DNA from: Massilia eburnea
GTDB taxonomy: Bacteria > Pseudomonadota > Gammaproteobacteria > Burkholderiales > Burkholderiaceae_D
Length of the DNA: 64,000 bases
Direction of reading: 5' to 3'
Assembly: GCF_009720745.1 (NCBI RefSeq)
Contig: NZ_WNKX01000022.1
Span: 23,209-87,208, forward strand
The notes beneath the pieces were generated by a model. The model searched no databases. It saw nothing but the letters and a program-made list of their open reading frames with translations, and was not told where the DNA came from. Below, piece after piece: positions 43,050 through 51,771 of this stretch; within the stretch, counting starts at the first letter, position 1, and each line of letters opens with the position of its first letter. A program made the translations under genes and the position numbers.

Positions 43050-43214
43050 CGGGTTTCCTTATGGGTCTGGTTGTAAGGTCCAGCGATGCTACGGTGCAAT
43101 TATGACAATTGCGTGTCAGATGTCTGCAGTACGCCACGGTTTAGGCCGGATCCGCCTTCGTCACGCCGAAAATCGGCACAGGGCATCTACCGGGCGCGCA
43201 AGGGGGCTGTCGTT

Positions 43215-43220
43215 TATAAT
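43215..43220 (+). promoter_or_regulatory. map -10 element
   Basis: TATAAT, 53 bases before the map ATG, in an otherwise GC-rich gap. No convincing -35 at 16-18 bases upstream. Confidence 0.45.
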
Positions 43221-43272
43221 CTTGCTGATAACGCCCTCATGTGGCGTACCCTGTACAAAATTGCATGATCCC

Positions 43273-44094
43273 ATGACTATCAACATCAAAACCCCCGCGG
43301 ACATCGAAGGCATGCGCATCGCCGGCCGGCTCGGCTCCGAGGTGCTCGATTACATCACTCCCTTCGTCAAAGCCGGCGTTACCACCGGTGAGCTGGACCG
43401 CCTGTGCCACGAGTACATGACCAATGTGCAGGGCACCGTCCCGGCGCCGCTGAACTACTGCCCGCCAGGCTATACGCCCTACCCTAAAGCCATCTGCACT
43501 TCCGTCAACGACGTGATCTGCCACGGCATCCCGGGCGACAAGGTCCTGAAGGATGGCGACGTGGTCAACCTGGACATCACCGTCATCACCAAGGATGGCT
43601 ACCACGGCGACAACAGCCGCATGTTCTTCATCGGCAAACCGTCGATCCTGGCCAAGCGCCTGTCGGACGTGACGTTCGAGTGCATGTGGCTGGGCATCGA
43701 GCAAGTGAAGCCGGGCGCTACCCTGGGCGATATCGGCCATGCCATCCAGGTGCACGCAGAGAAGAACGGCTACAGCGTGGTGCGCGAGTTCTGCGGCCAT
43801 GGCATCGGCAAAGTCTTCCACGAAGAACCGCAGATCCTCCACTACGGCAAGCCGGGCACCGGGCCCGTGCTGGAGCCGGGCATGGTCTTCACCATCGAGC
43901 CGATGATCAATGCCGGCCGCCGCGAAATCAAGGAAATGCCTGACGGCTGGACCATCAAGACCAAGGATCGCAGCCTGTCCGCGCAATGGGAGCACACGCT
44001 GGTCGTCACCGAGACCGGCTACGAAGTTTTCACCCTGTCCGCCGGCAGCCCACCGCCGCCGGCCTTCGTCACCGAAAAAAAAGCCGCAGCCTAA
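43273..44094 (+). CDS. map: Methionine aminopeptidase, type I
   Basis: Removes the initiator methionine from new proteins. The 273-residue pita-bread fold has the five metal ligands in LDITVITKDGYHGDNSRMF, REFCGHGIGKVFHEEP, FTIEPMINAG and SAQWEHTLVVTE. The ATG at 43273 fits the family start, though no ribosome binding site is obvious. Paired with glnD 16 bases on. In relatives, map lies beside and divergent from rpsB; here six kilobases separate them. Confidence 0.96.
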   Translation: MTINIKTPADIEGMRIAGRLGSEVLDYITPFVKAGVTTGELDRLCHEYMTNVQGTVPAPLNYCPPGYTPYPKAICTSVNDVICHGIPGDKVLKDGDVVNLDITVITKDGYHGDNSRMFFIGKPSILAKRLSDVTFECMWLGIEQVKPGATLGDIGHAIQVHAEKNGYSVVREFCGHGIGKVFHEEPQILHYGKPGTGPVLEPGMVFTIEPMINAGRREIKEMPDGWTIKTKDRSLSAQWEHTLVVTETGYEVFTLSAGSPPPPAFVTEKKAAA

Positions 44095-44110
44095 TCCAGA
44101 CGATACCCGC

Positions 44111-46693
44111 ATGCCCCACGCCGCGATGAAGAAGGATCTCCGGGAACAGCTGAAGGCCCGGCTCAAGTCGGACCGCCAGCGCATCATTGCCAACTTCCAT
44201 GAAGACGGCATGCCCGAGAAGCTGCTGCGCAACCTGCGCAGCTCCGTGGACGATGTCCTCACGCAGGCCTGGGCAGCGAACCGGCTGCCGCCGCAAGCCG
44301 CCCTGGTGGCGGTTGGCGGCTATGGCCGCGGCGAGCTGTTTCCCTATTCCGACGTCGACCTCCTGATCCTGCTGAACGAGGCGCCGGATGACGCCACGCG
44401 CGGCAAGCTGGAAGAATTCGTCCAGCTGCTGTGGGACCTGGGCCTGGACGTCGGCCACAGCATCCGCACCATCGACGAATGCCTGGCCGAATCGAAGGCC
44501 GACATCACGGTGCAAACCAGCCTGCTCGAAGCGCGCATCATCACCGGCAACATGGTGCTGTTCGCGCAGATGCAGGATGCTTACAACAAGGCTATGGACC
44601 CGCGCGCCTTCTTCGAGGCGAAGACCATCGAAATGCGCCAGCGCCACGCCAAGTACGAGGACACGCCATTCAGCCTCGAGCCCAACGTGAAGGAAAGCCC
44701 GGGCGGCCTGCGCGACCTGCATGTGATCCTGTGGATGGCCAAGGCCGCCGGCCTGGCCAATTCCTGGCGCACCCTGGCCGTGCGCGGCCTGATCACCCAG
44801 ACCGAAGCGCGCCAGCTGATGGAAAAGGAACGCGCCTTCAAGGACATCCGCGTGCGCCTGCACCTGGTGGCCGGCCGCCGCGAAGACCGCCTGGTGTTCG
44901 ACGTGCAGACCGCCGTCGCCGAAACCCTGGGCCTGAAAGCCACCGGTACCGGCGTCCACATGCGCCGCGCCAGCGAGTACCTGATGCAGCGCTATTACTG
45001 GGCCGCCAAGACCGTGGTGCAGCTGAACACCATCCTGCTGCAGAACATCGAGTCCTTCCTGTTCCCGCATGACGAAGAACCGGTGCGCATCAACGAGCGC
45101 TTCAGCGAAGTGAACGGCATGATCGACATGAACGACGACGATACGTTTGAGAAAACGCCGTCGGCCATCATGGAGATCTTCGTGCTGCTGTGCGAGCGCC
45201 CTGCCCTCAAAGGCATGACCGCACGCACCATGCGCGCGCTGTGGCACGAACGTTTCAAGATCGACGCCGAATTCCGCGCCGATCCTGTCAACAAGGCTTA
45301 CTTCCTGCGCATCCTGCAAGCGCCGCAAGGCATCATCCACAACATGCGCCGGATGAACGAGCTGTCCATCCTCGGCCGCTACCTGCCCAGCTTCCGCAAG
45401 ATCACGGGCCAGATGCAGCATGACCTGTTCCACGTCTACACGGTGGACCAGCACATCATGATGGTGCTGCGGAACATGCGACGATTTACCATGACCGAGC
45501 ATGCGCACGAATACCCGTTCTGCTCGCAGCTGATGGCGAACTTCCCGCAACCGTGGCTGCTGTATGTGGCGGCGCTGTTCCACGACATCGCCAAGGGCCG
45601 CGGCGGCGACCACTCCAAGCTGGGGGTGGCCGACGTGGAGCAGTTCTGCCAGGAGCACGGCATCAACGAAGAAGACACCGAACTCGTGTCCTTCCTGGTC
45701 GAACAGCACCTGACCATGTCGCACGTGGCGCAGAAGCAGGATATGTCCGATCCTGACGTGATCCAGGCCTTCGCCAAAACCGTGCGCGACGAGCGCCACC
45801 TGACTGCACTCTACCTTCTGACAGTGGCCGACATCCGCGGCACCAGCCCGAAAGTCTGGAACGCATGGAAAGGCAAGCTGCTGGAAGACCTGTACAAGAT
45901 GACCCTGCGCGTGCTGGGCGGCGAGCCGCATTCCGCCGACCGCGAACTGAAGAACCGCCAGCAGGAGGCCCTTGCCACCCTGCGCCTGTACGGCCTGCCG
46001 CCGGATGCCCACGAGCCACTGTGGAAGCAGCTGGACCTGGCCTACTTCCTGCGCCACGACGCCAGCGACATCGCCTGGCAGACGCGCGCCCTCTGGGACC
46101 GCCTGGACAGCGAACAGCCGGTGGTCAAGGCGCGCCTGGCGCCGATTGGCGAAGGCCTGCAAGTGGCGGTTTACATCAAAGACCAGCCGGACCTGTTCGC
46201 GCGCATCTGCTCCTACTTCGACCGCAAGAACTTCAGCATCCTGGATGCGAAGATCCATACTACGAAGCATGGCTATGCGCTGGACACCTTCCTCGTCACC
46301 GAGCAGAATTTCGCCAAGAGCTACCGCGACATCATCAACCTGATCGAGCATGAACTGGGCGAATTGCTGGCAACCCAGGGTCCGCTGACCGCGCCAAGCA
46401 AGGGACGCCTGTCGCGCCTGTCGCGCACCTTCCCGATCCAGCCGACGGTGGACCTGCGCCCCGACGAACGCGGCCAGTACTACCTGCTGTCGGTGGCGGC
46501 CAACGACCGCACCGGGCTGCTGTATTCGATCGCGAACGTCCTGACCAAATATAAGATCAACCTGCATACGGCCAAGATCATGACCCTCGGCGAACGCGTG
46601 GAAGACGTGTTCATCGTCGATGGCGCGGCGCTGGCCAATGCCCGTACCCAGCTGCAGCTGGAGACCGACTTACTCGAAGCACTGAAAATCTGA
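44111..46693 (+). CDS. glnD: Bifunctional PII uridylyltransferase / uridylyl-removing enzyme
   Basis: Nitrogen sensor that uridylylates or de-uridylylates PII proteins according to glutamine. The 860-residue protein has the nucleotidyltransferase motif GGYGRGELFPYSDVDLL (residues 69-85), an HD domain with LFHDIAKGRGGDHS near residue 490, and two C-terminal ACT domains (AVYIKDQPDLFARICSYF; LLSVAANDRTGLLYSIANV). Start at 44111; stop overlaps the next ATG by one base. Confidence 0.97.
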   Translation: MPHAAMKKDLREQLKARLKSDRQRIIANFHEDGMPEKLLRNLRSSVDDVLTQAWAANRLPPQAALVAVGGYGRGELFPYSDVDLLILLNEAPDDATRGKLEEFVQLLWDLGLDVGHSIRTIDECLAESKADITVQTSLLEARIITGNMVLFAQMQDAYNKAMDPRAFFEAKTIEMRQRHAKYEDTPFSLEPNVKESPGGLRDLHVILWMAKAAGLANSWRTLAVRGLITQTEARQLMEKERAFKDIRVRLHLVAGRREDRLVFDVQTAVAETLGLKATGTGVHMRRASEYLMQRYYWAAKTVVQLNTILLQNIESFLFPHDEEPVRINERFSEVNGMIDMNDDDTFEKTPSAIMEIFVLLCERPALKGMTARTMRALWHERFKIDAEFRADPVNKAYFLRILQAPQGIIHNMRRMNELSILGRYLPSFRKITGQMQHDLFHVYTVDQHIMMVLRNMRRFTMTEHAHEYPFCSQLMANFPQPWLLYVAALFHDIAKGRGGDHSKLGVADVEQFCQEHGINEEDTELVSFLVEQHLTMSHVAQKQDMSDPDVIQAFAKTVRDERHLTALYLLTVADIRGTSPKVWNAWKGKLLEDLYKMTLRVLGGEPHSADRELKNRQQEALATLRLYGLPPDAHEPLWKQLDLAYFLRHDASDIAWQTRALWDRLDSEQPVVKARLAPIGEGLQVAVYIKDQPDLFARICSYFDRKNFSILDAKIHTTKHGYALDTFLVTEQNFAKSYRDIINLIEHELGELLATQGPLTAPSKGRLSRLSRTFPIQPTVDLRPDERGQYYLLSVAANDRTGLLYSIANVLTKYKINLHTAKIMTLGERVEDVFIVDGAALANARTQLQLETDLLEALKI

Positions 46694-47442
46694 TGTCCGA
46701 AGAATTGTTACGCCTTTCCAAGCGCATGTCCGAACTGGGCCTGTGCTCCCGCCGTGAAGCCGATGAATGGATCGCCAAGGGCTGGGTGCGCGTGGACGGC
46801 AAAGTGGTGTCCGAACTGGGCACCAAAGTCACTCCAAGCCAGAAAGTCACTGTGGAACGCCAGGCTGCCGCCGAACAGGCGCGCCGCGTCACCATCCTGA
46901 TCAACAAGCCCGTCGGCTACGTGTCCGGCCAGGCGGAAGACGGCTACCAGCCCGCCGTGGTCCTGATCAAGCCGGAAAACCGCTGGGAAGAAGACCGCTC
47001 GCCGGAACGCTTCGACCGCAACCATCTGCGCAGCCTGGTGCCAGCCGGCCGCCTGGACATCGATTCCGTCGGCTTGCTGGTGCTGACCCAGGACGGCCGC
47101 GTGGCCAAGCAGCTGATTGGCGAAAACACCAACGTTGACAAGGAATACCTGGTGCGCGTTGAGTACACCAAGCCAGGCCGCCTGCCCGACAGCGAACTGC
47201 AAAAGCTGAACCATGGCCTGTGGATGGACGGCAAACCCCTGCTGCCGGCCAAGGTGCGCTGGCAGAACGACGACCAGCTCAGCTTCACTCTGCGCGAAGG
47301 CAAGAAACGCCAGATCCGCCGCATGTGCGAAATGGTCGGCCTGCGCGTGGTAGGCTTGAAGCGGGTGCGCATTGGCCGTGTCAAACTCGGCAACTTGCCT
47401 GAAGGACAATGGCGTTACCTGAGCCCGGACGAGCGCTTCTGA
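46693..47442 (+). CDS. RsuA/RluB/RluF-family rRNA pseudouridine synthase
   Basis: A 249-residue enzyme with an N-terminal S4 RNA-binding domain (RLSKRMSELGLCSRREADEW, about 7-60) and a catalytic domain with the GRLDIDSVGLLVLTQDG motif, whose Asp is the nucleophile, and GKKRQIRRMCEMVGLRV. The S4 lead sequence most resembles RluF (23S U2604), but RluB/RsuA cannot be excluded. Start codon overlaps the glnD stop (TGATG), implying translational coupling. Confidence 0.9.
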   Translation: MSEELLRLSKRMSELGLCSRREADEWIAKGWVRVDGKVVSELGTKVTPSQKVTVERQAAAEQARRVTILINKPVGYVSGQAEDGYQPAVVLIKPENRWEEDRSPERFDRNHLRSLVPAGRLDIDSVGLLVLTQDGRVAKQLIGENTNVDKEYLVRVEYTKPGRLPDSELQKLNHGLWMDGKPLLPAKVRWQNDDQLSFTLREGKKRQIRRMCEMVGLRVVGLKRVRIGRVKLGNLPEGQWRYLSPDERF

Positions 47443-47552
47443 GTCGGCATCGACGCAACAAAAAAGCAGCGTTCATTGCCGTTTAGCAAGCGGGCAAAGC
47501 CGGAACGCGGTAAAGTAACCGCGTCTTCTCCTAAAAAACGAGAACCTGAGCT

Positions 47553-48323
47553 GTGAACGATCCAATGCCAAACGACCTCCGCAAGGGGCCTCCCCGTCCA
47601 CAAGACGCGGTGGAACCGATGCCCGCGGGGGCAAATCCACATGACATCGTGGACCCCGATGAAATCGGCGATGCGCTGACTGCGCTGGCCGACGCAGGCG
47701 ACGCGATTTCCATCTACCACCACGACAGCGCCGACGTTGTGCTGGCGCGCCTGTTGTCCGTCGACCCTGAGCTGCCGCACTTCGTGATCCAGCTCAATGA
47801 AGGCTCGGTGCTGCCGCCTGGCGAATGCACCTTCGTGACCTGGCTGCGCGGCGCCAGGTTCCAGTTCAAGCTGAACGATCCGCACTGGAACGCCTTGCCC
47901 GAGCAGCCGACGCTGATCCCGGCGCAATTTCCCGAGCGGTGCCAGGTGCTCAACCGCCGCGCCGCGCCGCGCCTGGAAACCCCACTGGGCACCTACCACA
48001 CCGCGTCCTTTGTCTTGAACGGCAAGCCTTACGAAATGCAGCTGTATGACTTCGCCGTCGGCGGCGTCGGCATGCGCTGCGCGCCGCGCGACGCGGTCGG
48101 GCTGCATGTTGGCCGCAGGCTGCAGCGCGTGCGCCTGGATATGGGCCCGGGTTCGGTGTTGATCTGCGACCTGGAAATCCGCCTGGCGCGCCATTTCCGC
48201 TCTTTCCTGCTCGGCGAGCAGGTGCAGATCGGCTGCCAATTCCAGAACCTGTCGCCGCTGATGCAGGATGAGCTGCAGCGCATCCTCGAGCGCCTCAACA
48301 CTGGCCGCGGCGGCCAGCGCTAA
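47553..48323 (+). CDS. YcgR-like flagellar brake protein with PilZ domain
   Basis: A 256-residue two-domain protein: YcgR_2-like N-terminal barrel (about 45-135) and PilZ c-di-GMP domain (about 140-250). The RxxxR motif is present (NRRAAPR), but the second motif, usually D/N-x-S-x-x-G, reads DFAVGG, with Ala for Ser. Slowing of the flagellar motor on c-di-GMP binding is known for YcgR; weakened binding here is an inference. The start is GTG at 47553, with an ATG four codons on as an alternative. No flagellar genes lie nearby. Confidence 0.85.
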   Translation: MNDPMPNDLRKGPPRPQDAVEPMPAGANPHDIVDPDEIGDALTALADAGDAISIYHHDSADVVLARLLSVDPELPHFVIQLNEGSVLPPGECTFVTWLRGARFQFKLNDPHWNALPEQPTLIPAQFPERCQVLNRRAAPRLETPLGTYHTASFVLNGKPYEMQLYDFAVGGVGMRCAPRDAVGLHVGRRLQRVRLDMGPGSVLICDLEIRLARHFRSFLLGEQVQIGCQFQNLSPLMQDELQRILERLNTGRGGQR

Positions 48324-49141
48324 AGCACGTCCAGCGGCGTCGCGCGCGTCGGCGGGGCGAACGATTTATCCAGCAAAGCCAGGTCTTCCTGCCCCAGCCT
48401 CAGCGTCATCGCCGCTGCATTGGCGCGCACGTGCGCCTCGCTGGCCGCCTTGGGGATTGGCAAAACGCCTTCCTTGCGCAGCAGCCAGGCCAACGCAATC
48501 TGCGCGGCCGTTGCCTGGTGGCGCGCAGCGATTGAAAGCAGCGCCGGCTCGGACAGCAGGCGTTCCTGCTCCTTGCGGCTGGACTCCAACGGTGAATAGG
48601 CCATCAGGGTCATTCCACGCTCCTGGCACCAGGGCAGCAAATCCCATTCAATGCCGCGCCGGCGCAAGTTGTAGAGCACCTGGTTGGCTTCGATGGCGTC
48701 GCCGCCGGGCAGGCCGACGGCTTCCTTCATGTCCGAGAGATCGAAGTTGCTGACGCCGTATTCGTGGATCTTGCCGGCCTGCTTCAGGGCCATCAGGCCC
48801 TCAAGCGTTTCCGCCAGCGGCACGCTGCCGCGCCAGTGCAGGAGATAGAGGTCGATGTGCTCGACCTTCATGCGTTTCAAACTTTTCTCGCAGGCTGCCA
48901 CCACGCCCTTGCGCGAAGCGTTCTGCGGCAGCACCTTGCTGACAAGGTAGGCCTCGCTGCGACGCCCCGCCAGTGCCGCGCCGACCACTTTTTCGGCCCC
49001 GCCATCGGCATACATTTCCGCCGTGTCGATCACCGTCATGCCCAGGTCAAGGCCCAGTTGCAGGGCGCGCACTTCGGCCGCTTTGTCGGCCGCGCGTTCG
49101 CCCATATTCCATGTGCCCTGCCCCATCCTCGATAGCGTCAT
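48320..49141 (-). CDS. Aldo/keto reductase
   Basis: A 273-residue NADPH-dependent oxidoreductase with the catalytic tetrad in order: Asp and Tyr in TVIDTAEMYADGGAE, Lys in YLVSKVLPQNA, His in DLYLLHWRGSVPL. Later KAGKIHEYGVSNFD and the NADP site IPKAASEAHVRANA are present. Substrate unknown. The ATG at 49141 follows GGAGGAG. Its 3' end overlaps that of the convergent PilZ gene by four bases. Confidence 0.93.
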   Translation of the reverse strand: MTLSRMGQGTWNMGERAADKAAEVRALQLGLDLGMTVIDTAEMYADGGAEKVVGAALAGRRSEAYLVSKVLPQNASRKGVVAACEKSLKRMKVEHIDLYLLHWRGSVPLAETLEGLMALKQAGKIHEYGVSNFDLSDMKEAVGLPGGDAIEANQVLYNLRRRGIEWDLLPWCQERGMTLMAYSPLESSRKEQERLLSEPALLSIAARHQATAAQIALAWLLRKEGVLPIPKAASEAHVRANAAAMTLRLGQEDLALLDKSFAPPTRATPLDVL

Positions 49142-49174
49142 GGTCACACTCCTCCAGGATTGCTCCTGCGTGGG

Positions 49175-51157
49175 TCAAGCTTCGATTGCGCGCGCCGAAT
49201 TCGCCGACCAGCGGTACAGGCCAACCACCACGACAGCAGCAACTGCCAGGGCGATCAGCATGGTGGTCGCTTCGGACATGCTGTTGGCGATGGCCAGAGG
49301 CTCGCCATTATTGGTCAGGACGATCAGGCCGGCCAGCGCCACGTTGAACAGGCTTTCGCCGACAATGAAGCCCGACATGATCAGCACGCCCAGGCGGGAA
49401 GCGCCTTCGCCGTACTTCTTGCCCTTCATCGCTTTGTCGAAATAGTAGCCGGCGATCGCCCCCACCACCACTGGCGAAGTCACAGCGGACGGCAGGTAGA
49501 TCGCCAGGCCGACGCCCAGCGGCGCGCAGCTGTATTTATTGCCGCTCGAACGTTTGAGCATGAAATCAATCGCCACCAGGGCCAGGCCGATCAGGGCGCC
49601 GTAGCCGATCAGGTCCCATTTCAGGTCGCCGCCGATCACGCCCTTGGCCAGGGTGGAAATCAGCGTAGCCTGCGGCGCCGACAGCGGCTGCGCCGAAATC
49701 GCACTGGCATTCGGCGCGCCGGCGAAGCCGTAAGCGTGGTTCAGCAGTTCCAGCACTGGCGGCACGACGCAAGAGCCGGCGAACACACCGATGATCAGGG
49801 CAACCTGCTGCTTCCAAGGCGTTGCGCCAACCAGCTGGCCGGTCTTCAGGTCCTGCAGGTTGTCGTTGCCGATGACCGCTACTGCCAGCACCACGGTGGT
49901 GACGAACAGGGCGAAAGCGATCAGCGCCTGCGCGGTGTCCGGCCCCATGATCTGGCGGCCGATCACGCCAACCGAAGTAGCCGCGCCAAGAATGGTCAGG
50001 ATGGCGATGCCGGAAACCGGCGAGTTCGAGGAACCAATCAGGCCAGCCATGTAGCCGCAGACCGCGGCGGCTGCCATGCCCGCCAGCGCGATATACGCAA
50101 TACCCACCAGCACCAGAGGCGTGGAAATCGATGCCAGCTTGCCGCCTTCGAGGAAAGCAGCCAGCAACCAGCCCGCAGGCGCCATGGCCAGCAGGGTCAC
50201 CAGGCCGACGATAAATACGGGAATGTCCTTGTCTTCACGCGGCACGTCGGCGCCGCCAGCTTTCACGCGGCGCGCAGTTTCCAGCGCCGACTTCAGGCCG
50301 CCCAGCACAGGCTTGCCCAGCGTGGCCAGGGTGACGATGGCGGCTGCGCCGATCGTGCCGGCGCCCATCATGCGCACCTTGGTGCTCCACACTTGCAGGG
50401 CGTGGTCGGCCACGCTCATGGCAGGCTGCGGGTCCATATTGGTCAGCAGCGGCACCAGGACGCCCCATGCGATGACGAGGCCGACCAGCATGGCAATGCC
50501 GACGCTGATACCCATCAGGTGGCCGGCGCCGATCAGCGCCAGCGAGCTGGAAGCACCCATGCCGGTGGAACCGCTGCCGACACGAACGAATGCCGCCACT
50601 TCAGAGGCGATCAGCTTGGCCGCGCCGAGGAAGGCGAAGACTGCGGACGCCACCGAGCCCCAGATCACCGCCCACAGGCCGGCTTTGCCTTCCTGCGCAC
50701 CGGAACGCGACTGGGTGCCGACTTTCAGCACTTCCGCCGCCGCCACGCCTTCAGGATACGGCAGGTCCGATTGCGATACCAGCGCGCGGCGCAGCGGCAT
50801 GGTGTACATCACGCCCAGTACGCCGCCCACGGCGCAGGCGCCAAACGTTGGCCAGAACGGGATCTTCGCCCACCAGCCGATCATCAGCAGGCCAGGCAGG
50901 ACGAAGATCACCGAGGCCAGCGTGCCCGCCGCCGAAGCGATGGTCTGCACGATATTGTTTTCCTGGATCGTCGCATCCTTGAATGCGCTGAGCAGGGCCA
51001 TGGAAATCACGGCGGCAGGGATCGAGGTGGCGAAGGTCAGGCCGACTTTCAGGCCGAGGTAGACCTGCGCAGCGGTGAACACCAGGGTAATCAGGACGCC
51101 GAGGATGATACCGCGGATGCTGAATTCGAGCGGGTTATTGTGCGACGTGTTGCTCAT
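49175..51157 (-). CDS. OPT family oligopeptide transporter
   Basis: A 660-residue inner-membrane protein with about 14-16 membrane segments and family signatures: AQVYLGLKVGLTFATSIPAAV near the start, ENNIVQTIASAAGTLAS, SDLPYPEGVAAAEVLKVG, and later NDNLQDLKTGQLVGATPWKQQ. Bacterial members move peptides or metal chelates by proton symport; the substrate here is unknown. 33 bases upstream of the reductase gene on the same strand. Confidence 0.93.
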   Translation of the reverse strand: MSNTSHNNPLEFSIRGIILGVLITLVFTAAQVYLGLKVGLTFATSIPAAVISMALLSAFKDATIQENNIVQTIASAAGTLASVIFVLPGLLMIGWWAKIPFWPTFGACAVGGVLGVMYTMPLRRALVSQSDLPYPEGVAAAEVLKVGTQSRSGAQEGKAGLWAVIWGSVASAVFAFLGAAKLIASEVAAFVRVGSGSTGMGASSSLALIGAGHLMGISVGIAMLVGLVIAWGVLVPLLTNMDPQPAMSVADHALQVWSTKVRMMGAGTIGAAAIVTLATLGKPVLGGLKSALETARRVKAGGADVPREDKDIPVFIVGLVTLLAMAPAGWLLAAFLEGGKLASISTPLVLVGIAYIALAGMAAAAVCGYMAGLIGSSNSPVSGIAILTILGAATSVGVIGRQIMGPDTAQALIAFALFVTTVVLAVAVIGNDNLQDLKTGQLVGATPWKQQVALIIGVFAGSCVVPPVLELLNHAYGFAGAPNASAISAQPLSAPQATLISTLAKGVIGGDLKWDLIGYGALIGLALVAIDFMLKRSSGNKYSCAPLGVGLAIYLPSAVTSPVVVGAIAGYYFDKAMKGKKYGEGASRLGVLIMSGFIVGESLFNVALAGLIVLTNNGEPLAIANSMSEATTMLIALAVAAVVVVGLYRWSANSARAIEA

Positions 51158-51232
51158 CTGGGAAATCCGTTGTGTTGATAAGATGCAAATTGGCGGGGAT
51201 ATTACGCCAGAATTCGCGGCGTTGCCAACAAA

Positions 51233-51769
51233 TCAGTCGTCGTCACCAGGATCGAGGTCGGGGAACAACACTGAGGTAAATCCGAACTTGGAGAAGTCGC
51301 GAATCCGTGCTGGATAAAGGATGCCCAGCAAATGGTCCACCTCATGCTGCACCACGCGCGCATGGAATCCATCGGCATCGCGCACGATGCGCTCGCCGAA
51401 CTGGTCGTAGCCTTCGTAATGCAGGCGTGTGTGCCGCGGCACGCTGCCGCGCAGGCCCGGCACCGACAGGCAGCCCTCGAAGGCTTCTTCCATCTCGTCG
51501 CCGATTGGCGTCAGCACGGGATTGATCAGCACAGTTTCCGGCACTTGAGGCGCGTCGGGATAACGCGCGTTGGATTTGAAGCCGTAGATCACCAGTTGCA
51601 GGTTGACGCCGATCTGCGGCGCGGCCAGGCCGGCGCCGTTGGCGGCGTGCATGGTGTCGAACATGTCGATGATCAGGGCGTGCAGTTCCTTGGTGTTGAA
51701 CTCGCGCACCGGCTCCGCTACCCGCAGCAGCCTTGGGTCGCCCATCTTCAGGATTTCACGAACAGCCAT
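51233..51769 (-). CDS. def: Peptide deformylase
   Basis: Removes the formyl group from new proteins. The 178-residue enzyme has the three motifs NGAGLAAPQIG (44-54), EGCLS with metal ligand C100, and QHEVDHLLG with H142, catalytic E143 and H146. Two bases downstream of ligA. A second deformylase usually sits with fmt elsewhere, so this may be a paralogue. Confidence 0.95.
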   Translation of the reverse strand: MAVREILKMGDPRLLRVAEPVREFNTKELHALIIDMFDTMHAANGAGLAAPQIGVNLQLVIYGFKSNARYPDAPQVPETVLINPVLTPIGDEMEEAFEGCLSVPGLRGSVPRHTRLHYEGYDQFGERIVRDADGFHARVVQHEVDHLLGILYPARIRDFSKFGFTSVLFPDLDPGDDD

Positions 51770-51771
51770 GC

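Noticed and set aside
47506..47523. Small palindrome CGCGGT/ACCGCG before the PilZ gene
   Set aside because: Only six pairs and no T-tract; could be chance in GC-rich DNA.
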